Below are positions 8,101 through 12,960 of a stretch of DNA of 16,042 nucleotides, in pieces (positions within the stretch are counted from its first letter, which is position 1; every line of letters starts with the position of its first letter). The notes beneath the pieces were generated by a model. The model worked only from the letters and a program-made list of their open reading frames with translations, ran no database searches and was not told the DNA's origin. The position numbers were made by a program, and so were the translations under genes. Source of the stretch: Clostridia bacterium (GTDB lineage Bacteria > Bacillota_A > Clostridia > Christensenellales > Aristaeellaceae); contig JAFQIF010000140.1 of the NCBI GenBank assembly GCA_017397695.1, forward strand, positions 1 through 16,042, written 5' to 3'.

Positions 8101-9901
8101 CATGGATATCGGTACGCTTGCAATGGGCAGTAGGATTGCAGATGTGCGCATCGGCGCGCTGAAGGCAGCGAGCATTGGCGGCGTGGTCTGGTTGGATCAG
8201 GACGATGATGGCCACCGTCAGAATGGCGATGATGGCGTATATGGCGTGCGAGCCGTCCTCGAAATGACCGGCGGGGCAGATGCGGGCAGAATTTTTGAGA
8301 CGACGACGGGTATAGATGGCGCATATCGCTTTGACGGCGTGATGCCGGGTACCGCCAGGATCACCTTCGAAGTCGCAGATGGCCAGGCTTTTGCAAAACA
8401 GGTCTCTGGTGCAAGGCGTGTGAGCAGTGTTCCTAAAACAGATGCGCTGGCTGCACAGACGGATGAAATCCGTATTTCTGCAGGTGAGAATCGTCAGAAT
8501 ATTGACGTCGGCGTCGTAGGCGTGGGTACGATCAGCGGCATGGTCTGGGAGGACAGCACGTATAACGGCAAAATGGATCAGAATGAGGCGGGTATTGCTG
8601 ACGCCCTTGTGGAGCTGATTGAAAAGGCTTCCGGCGATTCTGCTGCAAGCGCTCGGACAAATGATAGCGGCGCATATACCATCGGCTTTGTGCGCAAGGG
8701 CGAGTATGTGCTTCGCGTAACGCTGCCGGACGGTCGTATATTTACCAAGTCCGGTGACAGTGGGATCGCCGAGGTGGATGCTTGCGAAGGCCAGACGGCG
8801 AGCTTCGCGCTGCTGATGGGAGAGTCGATGGAGAATGTGCACTTTGGCGCAATTCTTCCGGCGGTGCTCACTGGACGTGTAGCGATTGACGAGAATGAGG
8901 ATGGTCTGTGCAGCGAACAGGAATCCGGCCTTGAAGGCGCCGTGGTGACGGCTATGCAGGGCGGTACTGTGGTCGCTACAGCCTATGCCAATGAAGATGG
9001 AAGCTTTGCATTTGATACGCTTCGTCCTGGTACGTACAGGCTGCGCTATGTGCTCGATGCTGAATCGCTCTTTGCGAAGGATGTTCAGTTGAATCTGACC
9101 GTTCCTGATGCGTATGAGGCAGAGACAAGCGAGTACACGCTTGTGATGGGCCAGACTGAGCAGGTACCGGCCGTGCCTGTTATATACGCTGCTCGGATTG
9201 CTGGCAAGGCCTGGATGGATGAGAATGTGAATGGCTCGATTGACAGCGGCGAGGCTGCAATGTGCGGTGTAAGTGCGGAACTGCTTTCTGCCGACGGCGA
9301 CATGCTGGCTTCTGTCAGCGTGGACAGCGATGGCCATTATGCCTTTGATCGCCTGCGCAGCGGCAGCTATGCGATTCGTTTTATTCTTCCTTCCGATGTC
9401 CTCTTTACGGATTATACCGGTAATGCGGGCGATTCGTGCGTACCGTCGGTTGCGGGCTTTACTGGACAGACACAGATGTTTGCCCTGGAGATGGGTGAAG
9501 AGAAGCCTGATATGAATGTGGGTGGAATCCTTCCGGGTGAGATTGGCGATACGGTCTGGCTGGATAAGGATGGAAATGGCCTTCAGGATTATAAGGAACC
9601 GCTTCTGGCCGGCGTGAAGCTTAAGCTGATGCGTGTACAAGGCGATGGCTCCATGGAAGAGGCGGCGGAAGTGTCCAGCGACGAATATGGATATTATGCA
9701 TTTGAATCCCTGCGGCCGGGAACCTATGTTCTTTGTCTTGAGCAGGGGATGGGCAAAACGCTGACGTTCAGCTTCGGTGAACCTCTGGGAGAGATTGATA
9801 GCGATTTGAACCCTGACACAGGCATGAGCGCACCGATTGCATTGCAGTCCGGTCAGACGCTTCGCAATATCGACGTAGGTCTGACGGAATACGCAAACTA
9901 A
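2126..9901 (+). CDS. Giant secreted B-domain protein (SpaA/Cna_B-like and SdrD_B-like modules)
   Basis: This 2591-aa exported protein starts at GTG with GGAGGAG 5 nt upstream. The Sec signal peptide covers residues 1-26 (MNKRWMKK, hydrophobic core, cleavage after ATA before EEKR). Residues about 30-1000 hold roughly ten SpaA/Cna_B-like prealbumin modules, recognisable by endings such as APQGYIF, PQGYTLAS, APGFAAD and AQGYALS. The module at about 48-148 resembles that at 809-915. Residues about 1000-1219 are a less repetitive linker region. Residues 1220-2588 are twelve SdrD_B-like repeats. Such domains are rigid, Ca2+-binding spacers in Gram-positive adhesins, so a cell-surface or matrix adhesin/stalk role is inferred. 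Oddly, there is no LPXTG, hydrophobic tail, SLH, LysM or choline-binding anchor: the last B repeat runs straight to the stop (IDVGLTEYAN). No sortase gene is nearby. Transcription is from 2004-2032 and ends at 9912-9950. Confidence 0.92.
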   Translation: MNKRWMKKSAAICAVAMLIAGQAATAEEKRLGDYVYVPAMQVSHAAGSISLRVEGLALESGTDIPNVVEALSGAEFGVYVFSGTGELTPWANPLYPSEPMRIRTGEGETLFSLPQGAEFYLRQESAPQGYIFDDETLIPVTGDQIVVRNAMAGELLISAVDSLGNPVCGVDMQVTAQDGTVSLLTTDEQGQAIVYSDVQQGFVVEEAALPEGVFAARGVSGGEVGEAGVYAFVEPANRTRVVFEHPASGSVLLDMRLSVLDDNAQPSLSPLEGVRLDIASEPPMSIVTDEQGQARASLLEGTYQVCLSYEGGGDVILPITEGQMIVSSGSTTVIELSAVQASGRIVVLAPAGKGVGQSSVSLVSEENGDKYGPYVMDAEGMAVSQPLPAGTYRISEFSVDAGMQFGSIACGDMRAQAADELVLTVTSGQITTAEIELLTRERQSFALVSESLNEQGEIMQQPISEALRLTLIAADGTAAAELEALQGNVRVEALSGEYALSMLEADAVRLGLQRVSETFELPSDAEAISFASENTRLILSSVDENGEPAAGAVYQLTDSTGARFEVTCDKDGMAVTPLLSPGVVLVETLDAPAGHAPAAQHSVLAEAGVASRVQIKHETHGSVQIAVQMKSLNEFGGAVYAPVTSMPVRIYRVTQDGQLTDTGIELVSDEAGQVQISLEAGEYAAAIDEQMLADGCRAGDAVRFAVKNMQASEERLVCLDALGGVQVRLTGGELDDKERSQMRFELVAEDGEVHALLLTDSVFYAGSLEQGRYLLRQTQIPQGYTLASERTVQVSGGEIAHVDVPLEEYAVLTVSKTGLTFDQMLKTFIVPLSGEYGVYMLADGEMKPYPSEDAQMTLWANVTPQEIAQGKAGSAKLPAAIDGTTYYLHELTAAPGFAADENYYEVILRAGEETTLSCAVSSDRGFFKFDALDAQSGMHVPGGAYELTDAESGEVVLSFEMGDEPYQNPMAVPVGAYVLRQKTAAQGYALSVPSQMDVLIEPYLTEGGTVTAAAMHAVRIPSEDPFGLIEEVYTAAEQNLTLVCVETGSTAQGEKLLAPSVTIHVNAAGEERTDIASVAITGAEDVFGSQYVARVEYCLDGGGWQPSDARMTNVLSGPAAVSLSDVHDDISAVRVTYLDAITGEEAVAGGFTPGQISLSVEASAQGNVNMQAYAEFDGVFAYQTEMNGRVSLIRRSSAAQTAFVMQSSDLFDTVSAGRDGHVTGVAFFDEDADGVMDGSETGRYAGLTVTLQTISGDVVDTARTGSDGTYAFSAISAGEYMIQFDAGDTVVFSKGELYSDHVISSIRDMRYGASEKLVIDGDHTDYVVNVGCIFASGVTGTVLESIEGGEHVGFAGLNVEMRAADAFEDDEPLVVVTGGMGEFSFGRILPGKYEISVEIPQDYLCRSAENGRLTEIVDLTAGDTLNFGSLLLEKAVGVYGSVFVDDNGDGVIEENAHALEGVRVALLSTDGVHTERVADTVTDENGAYAFENQYPGAYCVLFELDGEWAFTRYGEDSSVYGAVSQNGTTRTIYLEPGQTAFNVNAGTTIPAKLTVLVFKDTQYDGQKGTYEEMLSDVTVSLIRLENGEDAEEVSYTTDDNGEIVFDGVSPGEYVIAYQMPGQWRSTKQVDPESTNYPVSFVPQSAVSSGRSLPFSLGMGSSETRLYIGAMLSGSLSGTVYYDDDADAKMDEGEALCAGVDVELINGSGETVASAITGEEGSYRFEGLAPGRYTVRFTAEQDCGFSGTERTAARGGVLESDSNVSSTRSISVTGGQMAASADAGVVRLGSVSGLVWEDKNADRLPSDYETGMAGLNVHLMDGAGRNILRSTHTDAQGRFTFGQLKPATYKLRVDTPQGHVFSGAQDGSLLPLESERDGRGYSAAFALLGGAHVDQIGYGLLTQGTISGVVWEDNNYDGLMASGEQGLRGASVTLVDAHGMEIASRQTVRSGEFTFDQVMPGAYSIRVTLPEGYDFTASGGESLAGEDAWSGTLMDIGTLAMGSRIADVRIGALKAASIGGVVWLDQDDDGHRQNGDDGVYGVRAVLEMTGGADAGRIFETTTGIDGAYRFDGVMPGTARITFEVADGQAFAKQVSGARRVSSVPKTDALAAQTDEIRISAGENRQNIDVGVVGVGTISGMVWEDSTYNGKMDQNEAGIADALVELIEKASGDSAASARTNDSGAYTIGFVRKGEYVLRVTLPDGRIFTKSGDSGIAEVDACEGQTASFALLMGESMENVHFGAILPAVLTGRVAIDENEDGLCSEQESGLEGAVVTAMQGGTVVATAYANEDGSFAFDTLRPGTYRLRYVLDAESLFAKDVQLNLTVPDAYEAETSEYTLVMGQTEQVPAVPVIYAARIAGKAWMDENVNGSIDSGEAAMCGVSAELLSADGDMLASVSVDSDGHYAFDRLRSGSYAIRFILPSDVLFTDYTGNAGDSCVPSVAGFTGQTQMFALEMGEEKPDMNVGGILPGEIGDTVWLDKDGNGLQDYKEPLLAGVKLKLMRVQGDGSMEEAAEVSSDEYGYYAFESLRPGTYVLCLEQGMGKTLTFSFGEPLGEIDSDLNPDTGMSAPIALQSGQTLRNIDVGLTEYAN
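5783..9898 (+). repeat. Twelve tandem SdrD_B-like protein repeats (about 100-122 aa each)
   Basis: Approximate repeat starts by residue are 1220, 1335, 1436, 1550, 1672, 1788, 1901, 2013, 2133, 2245, 2356 and 2470. Each opens with a strand like 'isGvVWeDxnxDG', continues with GLxGVxVxL, then 'T..DG.Y.F..l.PG.Y.IrF..P', and ends with '...vDvGil'. The Asp-rich loops (DEDADG, DDNGDG, DNNYDG, DQDDDG, DENEDG, DKDGNG) resemble the Ca2+ sites of staphylococcal SdrD B repeats. Loops 1672 (DDDADAKMD) and 1788 (DKNADRLPS) are degenerate, and 1335 and 1550 lack a clear loop. The repeats have diverged at DNA level, so this is old duplication rather than a recent expansion. Confidence 0.88.
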
Positions 9902-9911
9902 TCAAAACAAA

Positions 9912-9950
9912 GAAAACCCCTTACAGACCATCGGTTTGTAAGGGGTTTTC
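9912..9950. terminator. Bidirectional terminator between the giant gene and mrp
   Basis: A perfect 14-bp inverted repeat, GAAAACCCCTTACA (9912-9925) with TGTAAGGGGTTTTC (9937-9950), has an 11-nt loop and A4/T4 flanks inside the stem. It starts 11 bp after the stop codon at 9901 and sits between convergent genes. Confidence 0.9.
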
Positions 9951-9992
9951 CTTTGATAAGATTGTTTTAACTGTCGTAAAGCAAAGAAGAAG

Positions 9993-10017
9993 GCCTGAGG
10001 GGAGAATCCCCTCAGGC
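9993..10017 (-). terminator. Second hairpin, probable terminator for mrp
   Basis: An 11-bp perfect stem, GCCTGAGGGGA (9993-10003) with TCCCCTCAGGC (10007-10017), has a 3-nt loop. On the minus strand it lies 33 bp after the mrp stop and is followed by a T/C-rich run (CTTCTTCTTT). The U-tract is imperfect, so it may be a backup to the terminator at 9912-9950 or a 3' stabilising stem. Confidence 0.65.
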
Positions 10018-10049
10018 AGGTTATAGGGCGGCAGCCCTGTCATTTCTTC

Positions 10050-10910
10050 TTAGAGCTGTACCTGACCGGCGATGGCCGCGGCGGCGTCTGCCATGATCGG
10101 GTTGTCCACGGTTTCGATCATGCCTCGGTCGCAGAGATTGGCAGCCATGGGATCAAACGGCAGCTGCGCCAGCACAGGCAGGCTCAGTTCTACTGCCTCC
10201 TTAGCGATGCGGGACTTGCCGAAAATCTCAATTTTCTTGCCGCAATCCGGACAGAGTGCGTAGGACATGTTCTCTACGAGGCCGAGAACCGGGATATTCA
10301 TCATGCCGGCCATGTTCACAGCCTTGCGAACGATCATGCTGACCAGATCCTGCGGGGTAGAAACGACAATTACGCCGTCTAGCGGAATGGACTGGAAGAC
10401 AGTCAGCGGCACATCGCCGGTTCCCGGAGGCATATCGATCACCATCACGTCAAGCTCGCCCCAGGCAACTTCTTCCCAGAACTGCTTGACAGCACCGGCA
10501 ATCACAGGACCGCGCCAGACGACCGGAGTGTCGTCGTTTTCAAGCAACAGATTGATGGACATCACCTTGATGCCGGTGGCAGTTTCGCACGGATAGATAA
10601 ACTCGCCGTCGCCCATCGCTTTGTCGGCAATACCGAACATCTTGGGAATGGACGGACCGGTGATGTCAGCATCAAGCACGCCTACGCGAAGCCCCATGCG
10701 AGAGAGCATAACAGCCAGCTCGCCGGAAACCAGGGACTTGCCTACGCCGCCCTTGCCGCTCACTACGCCGATAACCTTGCGCACCTTCGGCTGAGCCTTC
10801 GGGGCTTCTTCTGCCGCAGGGGCAGCGTTCTTGTTATGGCTGCATCCGGCGCATGCGGGCTTGGTGCCGCATTCGCTGGGCGCACAACCGCTTTTAAGTT
10901 CCTCAGACAC
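10050..10910 (-). CDS. mrp: Mrp/ApbC/Nbp35-family Fe-S carrier ATPase
   Basis: This 286-aa cytoplasmic P-loop protein is thought to bind and deliver Fe-S clusters to apoproteins. Residues 52-59 are the deviant Walker A GKGGVGKS. DADITGPSIPKMFG starts at 80, the Walker B region DMPPGTGD is at 159-166, and CPDC at 220-223 supplies the CxxC that binds a bridging cluster at the dimer interface. The N-terminus carries four further Cys (C9, C14, C20, C23) followed by an Ala/Pro-rich linker, reminiscent of the N-terminal ferredoxin-like cluster of Nbp35 proteins and common in anaerobe versions. The start is GTG at 10910 with AAGGAG (10925-10920) 9 nt upstream. It is a single gene, convergent with the giant gene and divergent from the secreted-protein gene. 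Which apoproteins it serves is not evident. Confidence 0.95.
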   Translation of the reverse strand: MSEELKSGCAPSECGTKPACAGCSHNKNAAPAAEEAPKAQPKVRKVIGVVSGKGGVGKSLVSGELAVMLSRMGLRVGVLDADITGPSIPKMFGIADKAMGDGEFIYPCETATGIKVMSINLLLENDDTPVVWRGPVIAGAVKQFWEEVAWGELDVMVIDMPPGTGDVPLTVFQSIPLDGVIVVSTPQDLVSMIVRKAVNMAGMMNIPVLGLVENMSYALCPDCGKKIEIFGKSRIAKEAVELSLPVLAQLPFDPMAANLCDRGMIETVDNPIMADAAAAIAGQVQL

Positions 10911-10943
10911 GAAAATTTACTCCTTTCGATCAGGTAGAAACTC

Positions 10944-10952
10944 TGCTATAAT
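10944..10952 (+). promoter_or_regulatory. Extended -10 promoter for the 11030 operon
   Basis: TGCTATAAT (10944-10952) is a perfect TATAAT with the TGn extension. The -35 position (10924-10929, TTTCGA) is poor, as usual for extended -10 promoters. Initiation near 10959 gives a leader of about 71 nt. The same bases read TATTAT on the minus strand and could serve mrp, but no -35 supports that. Confidence 0.6.
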
Positions 10953-11029
10953 AAACTAACCGGGTTTTTCCTGAGAGATACAAATAATATGATATCACGA
11001 AATGAAAAAAAAGCAAGGGTGCAGTCGAC

Positions 11030-12193
11030 ATGAAAAAACGATCAATTCAATGCCTGACTCTGCGTATGAGCATGGTATTTATGCTGCTGATGATGATGTC
11101 CGCGCATGCGCTGGCATATGATGCTGCGATGGCAGGAAACTGGATGGATCAGTTTGCTGCTGCGCTTCAGAGCGTTCCACCTATGAACGACGCGGCACAG
11201 ACAGCTGATCCTGCGCGCGCAGGAGAATACCTGATTGAGTATGAATTTGGTACGGTACTCGCAAAAGTCGCAAATAATCCCAGCGCTGAGGATATTCTGG
11301 AGATTGACGTGCGCACCAGCCAGGTAACGGATTGCCGCGGCGTGCGTGTAGGCATGGAATTGGATGCAGCACTGGAGGGTATTTCGCCTGTAATCAGCGG
11401 TACTCAACTGTATGTGCTGAATACGTCTGAGCCGGAATATGGCTGGAGCTGGGCGTATCTCAGCGATGACGGAATCTATGGCGTGGAGTATATTGCCTAT
11501 GGCGGTGATGAGGCTGGCATGATGGAATATACGCTTACCTATGTGATCGGGGATGATGGTATTTCTGCAATTCGCATGAAAGCCGCCGATGCAACCATTT
11601 TGCAGGCACGGGACGGATACCAAACGGCGCAGGAACTTGCAGCCAGGCAGGATGAAGCGCCGTATGTGTCTGGCAATACCATGCCGTCCTACGAAGCTGA
11701 AGATCTGCAGGTGAATGGATATGCATGCTTAGGTAAGCCGGTTGCCAATCTGATTGCATGTTTAGGGGAACCGCAGGAGGTTCAAGCGCTTGCGCAGGGA
11801 AGCGGACGTGTTCTGGTGTACGATGGTGCAGCCGTTCGTCTGATGCTGGATGAAAAGACAGGCGAAGAAATCGTGCGCGGTGTAAGCGTAAGTAGTCCTT
11901 CGTTTACAGGACCGCGCAGACTGATGGTCGGTATGCGTGTGCAGGAAGCGGCAGCGCTTGCGCGATGTGACGTTGATCTCTTTTCTCGCGGCGGGACGCT
12001 GTATCTGGAAGGCGAGGCACAAGGCGAAGCCCCCTATGGCGAAATGACAGCCGAACGCGGCGGAGAGAATCTCCTTACGTATGCTTGTGTGGATGAACGG
12101 GGAGAGATCGTTTTGCTGCAGATTGGCGTGATGGATGAGACCGTTGCTTATTGGCAGATAGCCTATGAGGCGGATGCGAAGGACGGTGTGTAA
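11030..12193 (+). CDS. Secreted protein of unknown function with two similar halves
   Basis: The product is 387 aa. Residues 1-29 form a Sec signal peptide (MKKR, Met/Leu-rich core, cleavage after ALA). I do not recognise the family. Two regions look alike: residues about 65-185 contain AEDILEIDVRT...RGVRVGMELDAALEGI...GTQLYVL, and residues about 245-370 contain GEEIVRGVSV...RRLMVGMRVQEAAALA...GGTLYLEG. Each is followed by a predicted strand pair and a 'D-(D/E)-x-G-I/E-I/V' turn, suggesting a duplicated domain. CLGKPVANLIACLGEPQ (233-249) resembles the start of small beta-rich lipoprotein modules. The start has AAGGG about 11 nt upstream, a weak site. The stop is 1 bp from the mnmM start, so the two genes share a transcript. 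It is probably extracellular and wall-associated or free. The role is unknown. Confidence 0.85.
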   Translation: MKKRSIQCLTLRMSMVFMLLMMMSAHALAYDAAMAGNWMDQFAAALQSVPPMNDAAQTADPARAGEYLIEYEFGTVLAKVANNPSAEDILEIDVRTSQVTDCRGVRVGMELDAALEGISPVISGTQLYVLNTSEPEYGWSWAYLSDDGIYGVEYIAYGGDEAGMMEYTLTYVIGDDGISAIRMKAADATILQARDGYQTAQELAARQDEAPYVSGNTMPSYEAEDLQVNGYACLGKPVANLIACLGEPQEVQALAQGSGRVLVYDGAAVRLMLDEKTGEEIVRGVSVSSPSFTGPRRLMVGMRVQEAAALARCDVDLFSRGGTLYLEGEAQGEAPYGEMTAERGGENLLTYACVDERGEIVLLQIGVMDETVAYWQIAYEADAKDGV

Positions 12194-12194
12194 T

Positions 12195-12782
12195 ATGGAG
12201 CAGATTGAGCAGGAGCGCTATGTGCTGCGAAATGCACGTCATTTGGCGGCTGATTACATGATCAGATCCGTCCGTGAAGGCGACGTGGTCGTTGATGCGA
12301 CAATGGGTAATGGAAAGGATACGCTGTTTCTGTGTGAACTTGTTGGCAGCAAAGGCCATGTGTATGCCTTTGACGTACAGCCTGAAGCGGTTGAGCGCAC
12401 AAGAGAGCGCGTGAAAGAGGCTGGATTTGACGAACGGACAACTCTCCTGCTGGCAGGACATGAAACCATGGCGGAGCATGTTACCGGCCCTGTGCAGGCA
12501 GTGATGTTCAATCTGGGCTGGCTGCCTGGCGCAGAGCACATCGTGACAACAAAAGTAAACACCACGCTGACAGCTGTGCGAGCAGCAACTGAGTTGATTG
12601 CCCCCGGTGGCATCGTAACAGTGTGCGTGTATCCTGGTCATGCTGAAGGCTCGCGCGAGCTTTCAGCACTGACAGAATATGTGTCCGGACTCAGCGTACG
12701 CATGTTTAATGTACTGCATCACAGCTTTGTCAATGCTTCTTCACAGACCCCGCAGCTGTTTCTTATCCAGAGAAACAAATAG
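12195..12782 (+). CDS. mnmM: Class I SAM methyltransferase, MnmM/YtqB family (tRNA U34 modification)
   Basis: This 195-aa Rossmann-fold methyltransferase has motif I VVDATMGNGKDT (32-43), the ribose-binding acidic residue D60 at the end of GHVYAFD, motif IV FNLGWLPG (105-112) and VYPGH (145-149), all typical of the YtqB family. The length is usual for the family (about 190). YtqB was renamed MnmM after it was shown to convert nm5s2U34 to mnm5s2U34 in tRNAs of Gram-positive bacteria, in place of the E. coli MnmC domain. It acts in the cytoplasm as a stand-alone enzyme. The ATG at 12195 is chosen because conserved sequence starts at YVLRNARH just after it, AAGGA lies about 11 nt upstream, and it directly follows the preceding stop. 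An in-frame ATG at 12165 would overlap that gene. Confidence 0.9.
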   Translation: MEQIEQERYVLRNARHLAADYMIRSVREGDVVVDATMGNGKDTLFLCELVGSKGHVYAFDVQPEAVERTRERVKEAGFDERTTLLLAGHETMAEHVTGPVQAVMFNLGWLPGAEHIVTTKVNTTLTAVRAATELIAPGGIVTVCVYPGHAEGSRELSALTEYVSGLSVRMFNVLHHSFVNASSQTPQLFLIQRNK

Positions 12783-12842
12783 TGGGGCAGGAATTTGTTA
12801 AGGTTTTCACTTTTTTGCGGATTTTGTAAAAAGGAAGCAGGA

Positions 12843-12941
12843 ATGGGGAGAATTCTGTTGAATCTAGGAAAACGGGATAAATTGTATCCGGGCTTTGAGG
12901 AGCTTCCATCTGGAATGCATCCAATGAGCAGATCTATATGA
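12843..12941 (+). CDS. Possible small ORF (32 aa) upstream of the decarboxylase operon
   Basis: ATG at 12843 follows AAGGA (12831-12835) at a 7-nt spacing and reads 32 codons (MGRILLNLGKRDKLYPGFEE...) to TGA at 12939-12941. The next gene's GGAGG begins 4 nt later, so the layout fits a short upstream peptide coupled to the operon. I know no homologue. The residue mix is not obviously that of a leader peptide, and there is no run of regulatory codons. It could be chance in a 178-bp gap that otherwise holds no recognisable element. Confidence 0.3.
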   Translation: MGRILLNLGKRDKLYPGFEELPSGMHPMSRSI

Positions 12942-12960
12942 TTACGGAGGCGATAGTGGA

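Noticed and set aside
7610..9640. 676-codon open frame on the minus strand opposite the B-repeat array
   Set aside because: It lies wholly antisense to a convincing repeat protein, is His/Arg/Ile-rich with no recognisable domain, and has no ribosome binding site. The codon bias of the sense gene keeps this frame open.
2126..9901. Sortase-assembled pilin
   Set aside because: The modules resemble SpaA, but there is no LPXTG, no pilin motif that I can see and no sortase gene nearby.
10944..10990. Minus-strand promoter for mrp using TATTAT over the same bases as the extended -10
   Set aside because: No -35 box is found at 16-18 nt, so only the plus-strand promoter is supported.
12795..12835. 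Promoter for the decarboxylase operon (TTTTCA, 17 nt, TAAAAA)
   Set aside because: Both boxes are only 4/6, the area is T-rich by nature, and initiation would fall on the small ORF's start, making its good ribosome binding site useless.
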